Assembly (NCBI GenBank): GCA_945885485.1
Contig: CAMCYT010000006.1
Coordinates: 1-26,135, forward strand
Reading direction: 5' to 3'
Source of the DNA: Prosthecobacter debontii
Lineage (GTDB): Bacteria > Verrucomicrobiota > Verrucomicrobiia > Verrucomicrobiales > Akkermansiaceae
DNA: 26,135 bases
Numbering within the stretch: position 1 is the first letter of the stretch; every line of letters starts with the position of its first letter. This document shows positions 1-7,905 of the stretch, one piece after another. The position numbers were made by a program, and so were the translations under genes. The notes beneath the pieces were generated by a model. It was not told where the DNA came from and did no database searches. It saw nothing but the letters and a program-made list of their open reading frames with translations.

Positions 1-462
1 GTATTCGTTTTTGATACATTGGGTATCAAAGGCATTGAAGAACACAGCAGCGGACCAGATGGTGTGGGATCGCATTACATCAAACGCTTGGTGGGTGTTC
101 CAGGTGATGAGCTTTCTATCATGAAGCCGGATTTGATCGTGAATGGCAAGGTGGCGAACGAACCTGGTATGCGCCGTGTCGCTGAGGGTAAGCTGCCTTT
201 TAAAGAGGAGCACAGTGGTTATGTCTTGGCTGAAGTTAGAAGCTCTGGCCTTAAATATTATCTAACGAAAAATGAAGATGTAATGAAGCTCAAAGACGAG
301 AAAGCCAAGCCTGGTATGCGTGAGTACGCGGCCATGGGTGATAACACGAGTAGTTCACTGGATTCACGTTACTGGGGCTCGGTAAAAGAATATAACCTTG
401 TTGGCCCCGCGTTATTTTCACTCTGGCCATTCACAACCGGTCACTGGGGGTTCATTAAGTAA
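1..462 (+). CDS. lepB: Signal peptidase I, C-terminal part (5' end outside window)
   Basis: The reading frame is open from base 1, so the start and the N-terminal membrane anchor lie outside the window. Two signal peptidase I (S26) signatures are visible. The first is YIKRLVGVPGDEL, which carries the general-base lysine. The second is the late box AAMGDNTSSSLDSRYWG, equivalent to 'GDN...DSR.WG' in LepB. The catalytic serine box would be upstream and is not seen. The family cleaves signal peptides from exported preproteins at the outer face of the inner membrane. The insert between the two boxes (about 70 residues) is longer than in minimal Gram-positive enzymes and fits a Gram-negative-type LepB. 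It is followed after 10 bases by the squalene synthase-like gene. Family assignment is firm; the gene symbol is by homology. Confidence 0.9.
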   Translation, partial: VFVFDTLGIKGIEEHSSGPDGVGSHYIKRLVGVPGDELSIMKPDLIVNGKVANEPGMRRVAEGKLPFKEEHSGYVLAEVRSSGLKYYLTKNEDVMKLKDEKAKPGMREYAAMGDNTSSSLDSRYWGSVKEYNLVGPALFSLWPFTTGHWGFIK

Positions 463-472
463 ATTTTAAGCT

Positions 473-1312
473 GTGTCTGCCGCATCTGAGATTACCCGGA
501 AGGCAGAATCTAACCTAGCCTTCGCGTTAAAAATCCTACCGAAGGATAGGCGCGAGGATATGGTGGTTTTCTATGCGTTTTGCAGGACGGTGGATGACAT
601 CGCTGATGAAAAGGACATACCAGTCGCGCAACGCGCAGAGGATTTGAGGCTGTGGGAGGATGGAATACGTGATGGATTTCCGTCCGCACATGAACTTGGT
701 AATGAGCTCATGGAAATGGTCGGACGTCGTGGAATTTCATCGCAATGGTTGTTAGAGATCATCGATGGTTGCCGGATGGATCTGCAATCACAGAAATTTG
801 GAAGCTGGGAGGCGCTTTCCAAATACAACTGGAAGGTTGCGGGGGTGGTTGGGCTGGTTTCAACGAGGATTTTTGGTTGTGTGCATGAGAGTTCGGATCG
901 CTATGCGGAAATGCTTGGGAATGCCCTGCAACTTACGAACATCTTGCGCGATGTCGGTGAGGACCTGAGTAACGGCGGGCGGATATATTTGCCGGAAAAC
1001 GACATTATTCGTTTCCAATACTCGGAGCGCGATTTGATCGGTAGGGTCTATGACGGGCGCTTTATCGCGATGATGCGTTATCAGTCGGAACGTGCGGAGT
1101 ATCTTTTCCGCGAGGCAGAGGCACTGATCCATCCGATGGATCGTCATGCCCTCCTTCCCGCTAGGGCGATGGCGGAAATTTACCAATGTCTGCTCGAGAA
1201 AATGAAAGAAGACGGGTTTAGGGTGTTTGATCGCCGGTATTCGGTCTCGAAATCGAGAAAACTCCTGATTCTTTTGAAATTTCTCTTCGCAGGAAGGCTT
1301 AGAAGTGAATAG
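473..1312 (+). CDS. Squalene/phytoene synthase family protein
   Basis: This 279-residue protein has both aspartate-rich motifs of trans-isoprenyl diphosphate head-to-head synthases: DDIAD at residues 41-45, within YAFCRTVDDIADE, and RDVGED at 159-164, within NILRDVGED. Between them, near 118-135, is a 'YNWKVAGVVGLVSTRIFG' segment that resembles HpnC/HpnD and CrtB enzymes. The family condenses two prenyl diphosphates (farnesyl or geranylgeranyl) at the membrane, with Mg2+ bound by the aspartates. The length matches HpnC/HpnD (about 280 residues). The start is GTG at 473, 10 bases after lepB, with no clear Shine-Dalgarno. No hopanoid or carotenoid partner genes are nearby, so whether the product is presqualene diphosphate, squalene or phytoene cannot be decided here. 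Confidence 0.88.
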   Translation: MSAASEITRKAESNLAFALKILPKDRREDMVVFYAFCRTVDDIADEKDIPVAQRAEDLRLWEDGIRDGFPSAHELGNELMEMVGRRGISSQWLLEIIDGCRMDLQSQKFGSWEALSKYNWKVAGVVGLVSTRIFGCVHESSDRYAEMLGNALQLTNILRDVGEDLSNGGRIYLPENDIIRFQYSERDLIGRVYDGRFIAMMRYQSERAEYLFREAEALIHPMDRHALLPARAMAEIYQCLLEKMKEDGFRVFDRRYSVSKSRKLLILLKFLFAGRLRSE

Positions 1313-1338
1313 CCTCTAGCAACAACGTCCGAAAAACC

Positions 1339-1662
1339 ATGATTAAACTCCTACTCACTATGGCCTCAGGGTCGGCACTTTTATTGGTTTCCTGCGAACC
1401 GATTCCGATTCATCCGGATCATCGCCGCCCACGGCCTAATCCTTACGGTGAGCAGGAACAACCGCAATCGGATCGTTCAGATGGCCAGCCAGAAATCATC
1501 AATCCTCCGACACAGAGCGAGCATCCCGTTGCTCAACGCACCGCTAATCCCAACCATGTGATTAGTCCGTTCTCACCATTTAATGTCATCAATGTAGAGG
1601 GCTTCCGTTCGGGACAACTCGCCAAAGATCCATCAAACGGGAAAATTTTCCGCATTCCATAG
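1339..1662 (+). CDS. Small proline-rich lipoprotein, function unknown
   Basis: The protein has 107 residues. The N-terminus (MIKLLLTMASGSALLLVSC) is a hydrophobic signal ending in a lipobox LVSC, so Cys19 should be lipidated and the mature protein membrane-anchored. The rest is rich in Pro, Asn, Gln and charged residues (PDHRRPRPNPYGEQEQPQ), looks disordered, and ends in the short segment FNVINVEGFRSGQLAKDPSNGKIFRIP. I do not recognise a domain. The gene lies 26 bases after the squalene synthase-like gene and 32 bases before the likely Hsp70 start, so it is probably in the same transcript. The plausible signal and lipobox support a real gene; the function is unknown. Confidence 0.7.
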   Translation: MIKLLLTMASGSALLLVSCEPIPIHPDHRRPRPNPYGEQEQPQSDRSDGQPEIINPPTQSEHPVAQRTANPNHVISPFSPFNVINVEGFRSGQLAKDPSNGKIFRIP

Positions 1663-1694
1663 AGGCTGAGGTGAGGCATCTTGCCTATGAAAAA

Positions 1695-3425
1695 ATGATA
1701 CTTGGAATTGATCTTGGTACGACTCACTCCGCGGTGGGCGTGGTGGACTCAGGCTTCCCCATCCTACTCGCGGACGAGGAGGGAAAACGCATCATCCCAA
1801 GCGCCGTTTGGTATGGTGATGGCGGCGTGGTTGAGGTTGGGCGCAAGGCGTTGAGGCGGCGTGAGACCGATCCGATGCGGGTCGTCACGAGCGTGAAACG
1901 CTGGATGGGGGTTGGGCGTATTGACGATCCGGTGCTAAATGCGGTCGGAAAGACCCCCGAAGAAGTCAGCGCGGATATTTTGAGAGAACTCAAACGAATC
2001 GCGGAATGGAGACTGGAAACGGAGGTGAAGCAAGCGGTGGTGACAGTTCCTGCGTATTTTAACGATTCCCAGCGGGCCGCGACAAAACGAGCGGCAGAAC
2101 TCGCGGGTTTGGAAGTGGTTAGGATTTTGAATGAGCCGACTGCTGCGGCATTGGCATACGGACTGGATAAAATGAAAGAACGATCGCGAGTAGCGGTTTA
2201 TGATCTGGGTGGAGGAACATTTGATCTCTCCATCCTTGAAATGCAGGAAGGCGTGTTTCAGGTGTTGGCGACCCATGGCGATACCCGATTGGGTGGGGAT
2301 GATGTGGATCAGATGATTGCCTGTTTTTTGCTCGAAGGCCTTGGTGAGCTCTCTGCCGAAATGCAAATGCGTTTTCTGGAAGAGGCGGAAAAAGCGAAAC
2401 GGTTGCTCTCTGAGGAAGAAAGCTACATCGTGAGAATTCCGTTCTACGATGGATCTAGTAGTTTTGAGAAAACGATCACGAGGAATGAACTCAACGTAAT
2501 GACTCGAGAGTGGATTTCCAAAACACTCAAATGCTCACAACAGGCGATGCTCGATAGCGGGCTAAGAAACACGGATCTCGATGCGGTGGTTCTGGTTGGC
2601 GGTAGCACACGGATGCCAGCGGTTAGGACGGCGGTCGCTGAATTTTTCGAGAAAAACGTGGATGTCACCCAGCATCCAGATGAAGCGATCGCGCTCGGCG
2701 CAACGATACAGGCAGGAGTTTTAAGCGGGGCGATGAGCAAAATGGTTTTGTTAGACGTGACGCCGCTTAGTCTCGGTATTGAAACTTTCGGGGGGTTGAT
2801 GAACGTGTTGATTCCGAGAAACACGACGATCCCTTGTAAAGCGGGCGAGATGTTCACCAATGCGGCTGATGGCCAACGGAAGATGCGGGTCCGAGTTTTA
2901 CAGGGTGAGCGCGAGATGGCTCGTGATAATTGGGAACTTGGCAATTTCGATGTCGAAATGGAAAGTGCGCCGAAAGGCCAGGCGCGGGTCGGGGTTCAGT
3001 TCAAGATCGATGCGGATGGGATTTTGGAAGTGCTCGCGAGGGATACCGCGACTGGAAAAGATGTGGTCGTGAAGATCGAAAATTCAGCGGTGAATGTCGA
3101 CGATGCGGCGGTGGAGGAGATGGTTGGGAAATCGGTCGAGTTTGCTTTTGAAGATATGGCTGAACGGATTTTCACCGAGGCGAAAATGAAAGCAGATGAG
3201 TTATTGCCCGCAGTGGAGATGATTTTGGAGCAGGGTTTCGTCGAAGATATAGAACGTGCGGAAATTGAAGTCGCTGTTTCCAAGGTAAAATCCACAATGG
3301 CGATGGGCAATGCGAACGCGTTAAAGGCAGCGGTAAAAACATTGGACGAGGCAACCGAGGCAGCCGCGGCTCGTTTGGTGGAGCGCGCGATGGAAGAGGC
3401 TTTGGAAAGGGAGATGAGAATATGA
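1695..3425 (+). CDS. Hsp70-family chaperone (HscA/DnaK-like, shortened lid)
   Basis: The start at ATG 1695 gives a protein beginning MILGIDLGTTHSAVGVV, the Hsp70 phosphate-1 loop. The open frame reaches back to a GTG at 1671, but that would put eight extra residues before the normal start. Other Hsp70 signatures follow in order: VTVPAYFNDSQRAATK, ILNEPTAAALAYGLD, YDLGGGTFDLSIL, LVGGSTRMPAV, and the substrate-binding domain LLDVTPLSLGIETFGG, LQGEREMARDN and ATGKD. The protein is about 576 residues and lacks the acidic C-terminal tail of canonical DnaK, closer to HscA in layout. ATP-driven binding of client proteins in the cytoplasm is expected. Its last codons overlap the next gene (ATGA, 3422-3425). 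An IscU/NifU-like protein is encoded about 20 kb away, which makes an Fe-S role conceivable. No J-domain partner is visible. Confidence 0.93.
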   Translation: MILGIDLGTTHSAVGVVDSGFPILLADEEGKRIIPSAVWYGDGGVVEVGRKALRRRETDPMRVVTSVKRWMGVGRIDDPVLNAVGKTPEEVSADILRELKRIAEWRLETEVKQAVVTVPAYFNDSQRAATKRAAELAGLEVVRILNEPTAAALAYGLDKMKERSRVAVYDLGGGTFDLSILEMQEGVFQVLATHGDTRLGGDDVDQMIACFLLEGLGELSAEMQMRFLEEAEKAKRLLSEEESYIVRIPFYDGSSSFEKTITRNELNVMTREWISKTLKCSQQAMLDSGLRNTDLDAVVLVGGSTRMPAVRTAVAEFFEKNVDVTQHPDEAIALGATIQAGVLSGAMSKMVLLDVTPLSLGIETFGGLMNVLIPRNTTIPCKAGEMFTNAADGQRKMRVRVLQGEREMARDNWELGNFDVEMESAPKGQARVGVQFKIDADGILEVLARDTATGKDVVVKIENSAVNVDDAAVEEMVGKSVEFAFEDMAERIFTEAKMKADELLPAVEMILEQGFVEDIERAEIEVAVSKVKSTMAMGNANALKAAVKTLDEATEAAAARLVERAMEEALEREMRI

Positions 3426-4570
3426 AAGTGTTACAAATTTTACCTGAATTGAATTCCGGAGGGGTTGAGCGAGGCACTCTGGAAGTTGCGGAGTATCTTG
3501 TGAAAAATGGCCACGAGGCGCTGGTGGTGTCGAACGGCGGTAGGCAAGTGGAGGCGTTAGAGAAATTAGGCGGCAAGCATATTGCCATGCCGGTGCATCG
3601 CAAGAGTTTGACCAGCTTGTTTCAGGTCAGGGCATTCAGGTCATTGCTTGAAAAGGAAAAGCCGGACATTTTGCATATTCGGTCAAGAGCGCCGGGTTGG
3701 ATCGCATGGTTGGCATGGAGGAAAATGGATCCAGCGACACGTCCGCGTTTGGTTAGCACCGTTCACGGCTTTTATTCGGTGAATTTTTATTCCGCCATCA
3801 TGACCAAAGGCGAGAGGGTCATCGCGGTTTCTGAAAGCATTAAGGATTATATTTTAAAAAACTATCCGCAGACAGTAGTAGATAAATTACGATTGATTTA
3901 CCGGGGAATTGAACCTGCTGACTATCCTTCAGGTTATCAACCTTCCGCCAAATGGCTGGAGTGCTGGAAGAGTGAATATCCTCATCTAGAGGGTAAAAAA
4001 GTTTTACTTTTACCTGGGCGAATTACGCGTCTCAAAGGACATGTGGACTTTTTCCGCTTGCTTTCTGGTTTGAAAAACCAAGGGCACGAAGTTCATGGCC
4101 TAGTAGTTGGTGATACGCATTCTAAAAAACATAGCTACCTCGAAGAATTGAAGATTCTTAGCAAAGATCAGGTTCTAGAAGATTCGCTGACTTTCACCGG
4201 ACATCGTGCAGATGTTCGCGAAATCATGGCAGTCAGCGATATCGTATGCGCGCTTTCACAGCAACCAGAGTCTTTCGGGCGCACCGTTCTGGAGGCTCTG
4301 GCAATAGGTAAACCAGTATTGGGCTACGATTGCGGAGGTGTCGGAGAATTGCTCGAAGCAATATTTCCCCAGGGTCGGGTCAAACCCATGGACTCACAGG
4401 GGCTTTTGGACGCTGCGATCCAGGTTCTCAAGGATCAACCCAGGCCTAAGATTCCGGACGCGACTTTCACCCTAGATTCCATGTGTTCAAAGACCCTGCA
4501 GGTATACAGGGAGCTCTCTGAAAAGGTTGATAAAAAAACTTCTACCATCACAGCCGATGTCATGAGATGA
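3422..4570 (+). CDS. GT4-family glycosyltransferase
   Basis: The protein has 382 residues and the GT-B layout. The N-terminal domain opens with MKVLQILPELNSGGVERGT, where the GG loop is typical of GT4 enzymes. A hinge/C-domain start is visible at LLLPGRITRLKGH (residues 195-207), and the nucleotide-sugar site shows the EX7E motif PESFGRTVLEA (Glu283 and Glu291) followed by GKPVLGYDCGGVGELL. Such retaining enzymes transfer a sugar from a nucleotide donor to a lipid-linked glycan at the inner face of the membrane. The start overlaps the Hsp70 stop by four bases (ATGA), and a purine-rich GGGAGATGAG lies just upstream within the Hsp70 codons. This is one of the few starts here with a plausible ribosome site, and it suggests translational coupling. 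Donor and acceptor are not predictable. Confidence 0.9.
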   Translation: MKVLQILPELNSGGVERGTLEVAEYLVKNGHEALVVSNGGRQVEALEKLGGKHIAMPVHRKSLTSLFQVRAFRSLLEKEKPDILHIRSRAPGWIAWLAWRKMDPATRPRLVSTVHGFYSVNFYSAIMTKGERVIAVSESIKDYILKNYPQTVVDKLRLIYRGIEPADYPSGYQPSAKWLECWKSEYPHLEGKKVLLLPGRITRLKGHVDFFRLLSGLKNQGHEVHGLVVGDTHSKKHSYLEELKILSKDQVLEDSLTFTGHRADVREIMAVSDIVCALSQQPESFGRTVLEALAIGKPVLGYDCGGVGELLEAIFPQGRVKPMDSQGLLDAAIQVLKDQPRPKIPDATFTLDSMCSKTLQVYRELSEKVDKKTSTITADVMR

Positions 4571-4583
4571 ATTGACCCGCTTC

Positions 4584-5861
4584 ATGAATCACATCGCAAT
4601 TATAGGTCTTGGATATGTAGGACTCCCACTGGCGCTCCAGTTCGCGCGACGTGGTGTCAAAGTGCTCGGTTTGGATATTGATGTTAAAAAAACCGAGGCG
4701 ATTCTTGCCGGTAAAAGCTACATCAAACATGTTTCAGCTGATGATATCAGCACCCAAGTCCAGAGTGGTAATCTATATGCCTCAACCGATTTTTCAAAGG
4801 TATCGGATGCTGACGCCATCATTTTGTGTGTGCCGACTCCTCTGAATCATTTTAGGGAGCCAGATTTAAGTTACGTTCTGGATACGGGCCGCGTGCTCGC
4901 GCCCTACTTCAAACAGGGGGCACTGATAGTTTTGGAATCAACCACTTATCCAGGAACAACAGACGGCGAGCTTCTGGAGGTCCTTGAAAAAGGCTCCTCA
5001 AAAAAAGCGGGGGTTGATTTCCACCTCGCCTTTTCCCCCGAACGCGAAGACCCGGGTAATCCCGACAGCAAAGTGGCCTCTATTCCCAAAGTTGTAGGGG
5101 GCTTGACACCTTCATGTTTGGAAAAGGCCATCCAATTGTATAGCATGGCAATCGATAAGCTCGTGCCAGTGAGTTCGTGCCGCGTCGCGGAAGCAACTAA
5201 GCTGTTAGAGAATATCTTCCGTTCTGTGAACATCGCTTTGGTTAACGAATTAAAAATCGTTTATGGCGCCATGGGTATCGATATCTGGGAGGTTATTGAA
5301 GCGGCAAAGACCAAACCTTTCGGCTTCATGCCATTTTATCCCGGGCCGGGACTCGGTGGGCACTGTATCCCGATCGATCCGTTCTATCTTACATGGAAGG
5401 CTCGCGAATATGGTCAACACACCCGCTTCATTGAACTCGCCGGCGAAATAAACACCTCTATGCCAGACCATGTTGTAAATGTGGTTTTCAAAGCGCTGAA
5501 TGCCGAAGGTAAATCGGTCAAAGACTCACGAATCCTGATCCTAGGGCTGGCCTACAAAGCGAATGTGGATGATGATCGTGAATCCCCGACCTACCAGCTA
5601 ATCGAGAAATTGGAAGCCCTGGGTGCGAAAGTTGCCTATCACGATCCTTACGTGCCCGTTATCCCGATGACCCGGGAGCACGCCAAATACGCCGGCCGGA
5701 AATCGGTGGAATCGGTCACAGACAGCCACGACTTGATTCTCATTTCAACCGGTCATGACGAATACAAAACCCATGATTTTTCAGCCTTTGGAATTCCACT
5801 GGTAGATACACGCAACGCGATTTCGATTAAAAAAAGACCAGCCAGTTACTATCAAGCGTAA
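4584..5861 (+). CDS. wbpA: UDP-N-acetylhexosamine 6-dehydrogenase (WbpA/WecC type)
   Basis: The NAD-binding fold begins at IAIIGLGYVGLPLALQF. The substrate-domain motif FSPEREDPGNP is characteristic of UDP-GlcNAc/UDP-ManNAc dehydrogenases rather than UDP-Glc dehydrogenase. Catalytic residues are visible in the ATKLLENIFRSVN block (Lys and Asn) and as the nucleophilic Cys in GPGLGGHCIPIDP (about residue 261 from the ATG chosen here). The enzyme oxidises C6 of a UDP-HexNAc twice with NAD+ to the uronate. I chose ATG 4584 because it places the Rossmann strand at the N-terminus; a TTG at 4572 would add four residues. Length of about 425 residues is normal. The WbpB/WbpE/WbpD-type genes that would convert the uronate further are absent, so the sugar may be used directly. 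Confidence 0.9.
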   Translation: MNHIAIIGLGYVGLPLALQFARRGVKVLGLDIDVKKTEAILAGKSYIKHVSADDISTQVQSGNLYASTDFSKVSDADAIILCVPTPLNHFREPDLSYVLDTGRVLAPYFKQGALIVLESTTYPGTTDGELLEVLEKGSSKKAGVDFHLAFSPEREDPGNPDSKVASIPKVVGGLTPSCLEKAIQLYSMAIDKLVPVSSCRVAEATKLLENIFRSVNIALVNELKIVYGAMGIDIWEVIEAAKTKPFGFMPFYPGPGLGGHCIPIDPFYLTWKAREYGQHTRFIELAGEINTSMPDHVVNVVFKALNAEGKSVKDSRILILGLAYKANVDDDRESPTYQLIEKLEALGAKVAYHDPYVPVIPMTREHAKYAGRKSVESVTDSHDLILISTGHDEYKTHDFSAFGIPLVDTRNAISIKKRPASYYQA

Positions 5862-5927
5862 AAACCATCTATCCATTCTAGTGAATACAATTTTCGAATT
5901 AAAACATCTTATTGGTAATAATCAGAT

Positions 5928-6692
5928 ATGAAAGCAGTCATTCTAGCAGGTGGTCTAGGTACACGCCTTTCCGAGGAAACTCAGATAAAACCTAAGCCGA
6001 TGGTAGAGATCGGTGGGCGCCCCATTCTCTGGCATATCTTGAAAATCTACAGCGCTCACGGCATCCGTGATTTTGTAATATGCGCGGGGTATAAGGGTTA
6101 TCTTATTAAGGAATACTTCGCGAACTACTTCCTGCATATGTCGGATGTTACCTTCGATATGGTTAATAATTCCATGGAAGTACACCAGAAGAATGCTGAG
6201 CCGTGGAAAATCACTGTGGTTGACACGGGTGACAACACCATGACGGGTGGTCGGATCAAACGTATCGCACGCTACGTCGATGGGCCGTTTTGTTGCACGT
6301 ATGGTGACGGGGTAGGTGATATTGACATTACCGCGTTGATTGATTTCCACAAGAGTTCCGGAAGGCTTGCTACCCTGACCGGCGTCCAGCCCCCGGGTCG
6401 ATTCGGAGCGATTGATCTTGATGCAGATAAAGTTCTTTCTTTTCAGGAAAAACCTCAAGGAGACGGGTCATGGATCAATGGCGGCTTCTTTGTTCTGGAG
6501 CCCGCCGTTTTTGATCTCATCCCGGATGATACTACGGTTTGGGAAAAGCAGCCTCTCGAGACCCTCGCGCAACAGGGTGAATTGGGTATTTTCCGCCATC
6601 ATGGCTTTTGGCGGCCCATGGATACGCTACGCGACAAGATCGAACTCGAAAACCTGTGGGACTCAGATAAGGCCCCTTGGAAAATTTGGTAA
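5928..6692 (+). CDS. rfbF: Glucose-1-phosphate cytidylyltransferase
   Basis: The protein has 254 residues and opens with the nucleotidyltransferase signature MKAVILAGGLGTRLSEET followed by KPKPMVEIGGRPILWHI, as in RfbF/DdhA. CAGYKGYLIKEYF and the metal/nucleotide region YGDGVGDIDI are also RfbF-specific in style, as is the 'WINGGFFVLEP' segment. It makes CDP-glucose from CTP and glucose 1-phosphate, the entry step of CDP-linked 3,6-dideoxyhexoses. The next gene, rfbG, starts 6 bases downstream and uses this product. Full length for the family. The ATG at 5928 has no evident Shine-Dalgarno; 66 bases separate it from the dehydrogenase gene. Confidence 0.95.
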   Translation: MKAVILAGGLGTRLSEETQIKPKPMVEIGGRPILWHILKIYSAHGIRDFVICAGYKGYLIKEYFANYFLHMSDVTFDMVNNSMEVHQKNAEPWKITVVDTGDNTMTGGRIKRIARYVDGPFCCTYGDGVGDIDITALIDFHKSSGRLATLTGVQPPGRFGAIDLDADKVLSFQEKPQGDGSWINGGFFVLEPAVFDLIPDDTTVWEKQPLETLAQQGELGIFRHHGFWRPMDTLRDKIELENLWDSDKAPWKIW

Positions 6693-6698
6693 ACTCTT

Positions 6699-7805
6699 AT
6701 GTCTCCAATGCATACAGCCTATCAAGGCAAACGGGTTCTTGTCACAGGCCATACGGGTTTCAAAGGTGCTTGGCTTACACAATGGCTGCTCGATATGGAC
6801 GCTGAAGTTGCAGGGTATGCGCTGGATCCCCAGCCGCACGAAATCCTTTTTGATCAACTGAACCTGGGATCTCGCTTAGCTTTTGATCGCCGGGCAGATT
6901 TATCCGAACGACCAGCACTTAATCAGCTCGTCGCCGATTTTTCTCCAGAAATCATCCTTCATCTTGCAGCACAACCTCTCGTTCGCCTTGCATACCAGAT
7001 TCCTGTCGAGACTTTCACTACCAATGTTCTAGGCACAGTTCATCTGCTTGAAGCTGTGCGTTTGAATGAAAGACCCTGTGCCGTTGTCTGCATTACCACC
7101 GACAAGTGCTACGAAAATCGTGAGTGGCTCCACTCTTACCGAGAGGAAGATCCGATGGGCGGTCACGATCCTTATTCTGCAAGCAAGGGTGCAGCGGAGT
7201 TAGCCATTGCCGCTTATCGGAGCTCATTCTTTCCCCCCAACGGCAATACTCTTGTGGCTTCCGCCCGTGCTGGCAATGTGATTGGCGGCGGGGACTGGGC
7301 AAAGGACAGGATTGTACCCGACTGCATCCGCGCCATTCGAAAGGGCGAGTCTATTTCCGTGCGAAACAAAGTGGCCACCCGCCCTTGGCAGCACGTGCTT
7401 GAGCCTCTCTCAGGATACCTTTGGCTTTGTGCCCAGCTGTCCAATCCTATTCATTGCCAATCAAATGCGGCGCTATGCTCTGGGTTCAACTTCGGACCAA
7501 CCCTCACTAGCAATCGGACCGTAGCCCAACTTGTAGAGGAACTCACTCGCCATACCGGTGGTCAGTGGGCTGACGCCTCCGAACCTAATGCCCCGCATGA
7601 AGCCTCCAAGCTCAATCTAGCCATCGACAAAGCCTTCCATCTTCTTGGTTGGCAGCCTGTTTGGGACTTCGAACAAACCCTCGCAAAAACGGCAGAATGG
7701 TACCTGGCTGAGGCTCATGGCAAAGATGTCGTCGAAATTACTCAAAAGCAGATAGAGTCCTACACAAACGCGGCTGCGGAAAAACAACTATCCTGGGCTA
7801 TCTGA
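6699..7805 (+). CDS. rfbG: CDP-glucose 4,6-dehydratase
   Basis: This is an extended short-chain dehydrogenase of 368 residues. The NAD loop GHTGFKG is at residues 17-23 (VLVTGHTGFKGAWLT). The active site contains TTDK at 133-136 and the Tyr159-Lys163 pair in DPYSASKGAAEL. The VRLAYQIPVETFTTNVLGT stretch is typical of RfbG/DdhB. It converts CDP-D-glucose to CDP-4-keto-6-deoxy-D-glucose using bound NAD+. The gene lies 6 bases after rfbF, so the two are surely co-transcribed. A gap of 100 bases separates it from rfbH. The product feeds the RfbH step. Confidence 0.95.
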   Translation: MSPMHTAYQGKRVLVTGHTGFKGAWLTQWLLDMDAEVAGYALDPQPHEILFDQLNLGSRLAFDRRADLSERPALNQLVADFSPEIILHLAAQPLVRLAYQIPVETFTTNVLGTVHLLEAVRLNERPCAVVCITTDKCYENREWLHSYREEDPMGGHDPYSASKGAAELAIAAYRSSFFPPNGNTLVASARAGNVIGGGDWAKDRIVPDCIRAIRKGESISVRNKVATRPWQHVLEPLSGYLWLCAQLSNPIHCQSNAALCSGFNFGPTLTSNRTVAQLVEELTRHTGGQWADASEPNAPHEASKLNLAIDKAFHLLGWQPVWDFEQTLAKTAEWYLAEAHGKDVVEITQKQIESYTNAAAEKQLSWAI

Positions 7806-7905
7806 TTTTGGTTCAATACTTCCCTCTATGCAATTAGGACTCTGTCTTTTATCTAAAGTTCGCTGGTAAATAGCCTGCTTTCAGTTTTTCCTGTTTACCA
7901 AATCA

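Noticed and set aside
2444..2944. Minus-strand frame of 166 codons inside the Hsp70 gene
   Set aside because: Antisense to conserved Hsp70 motifs, Ser/Thr/Pro-rich composition and no start context.
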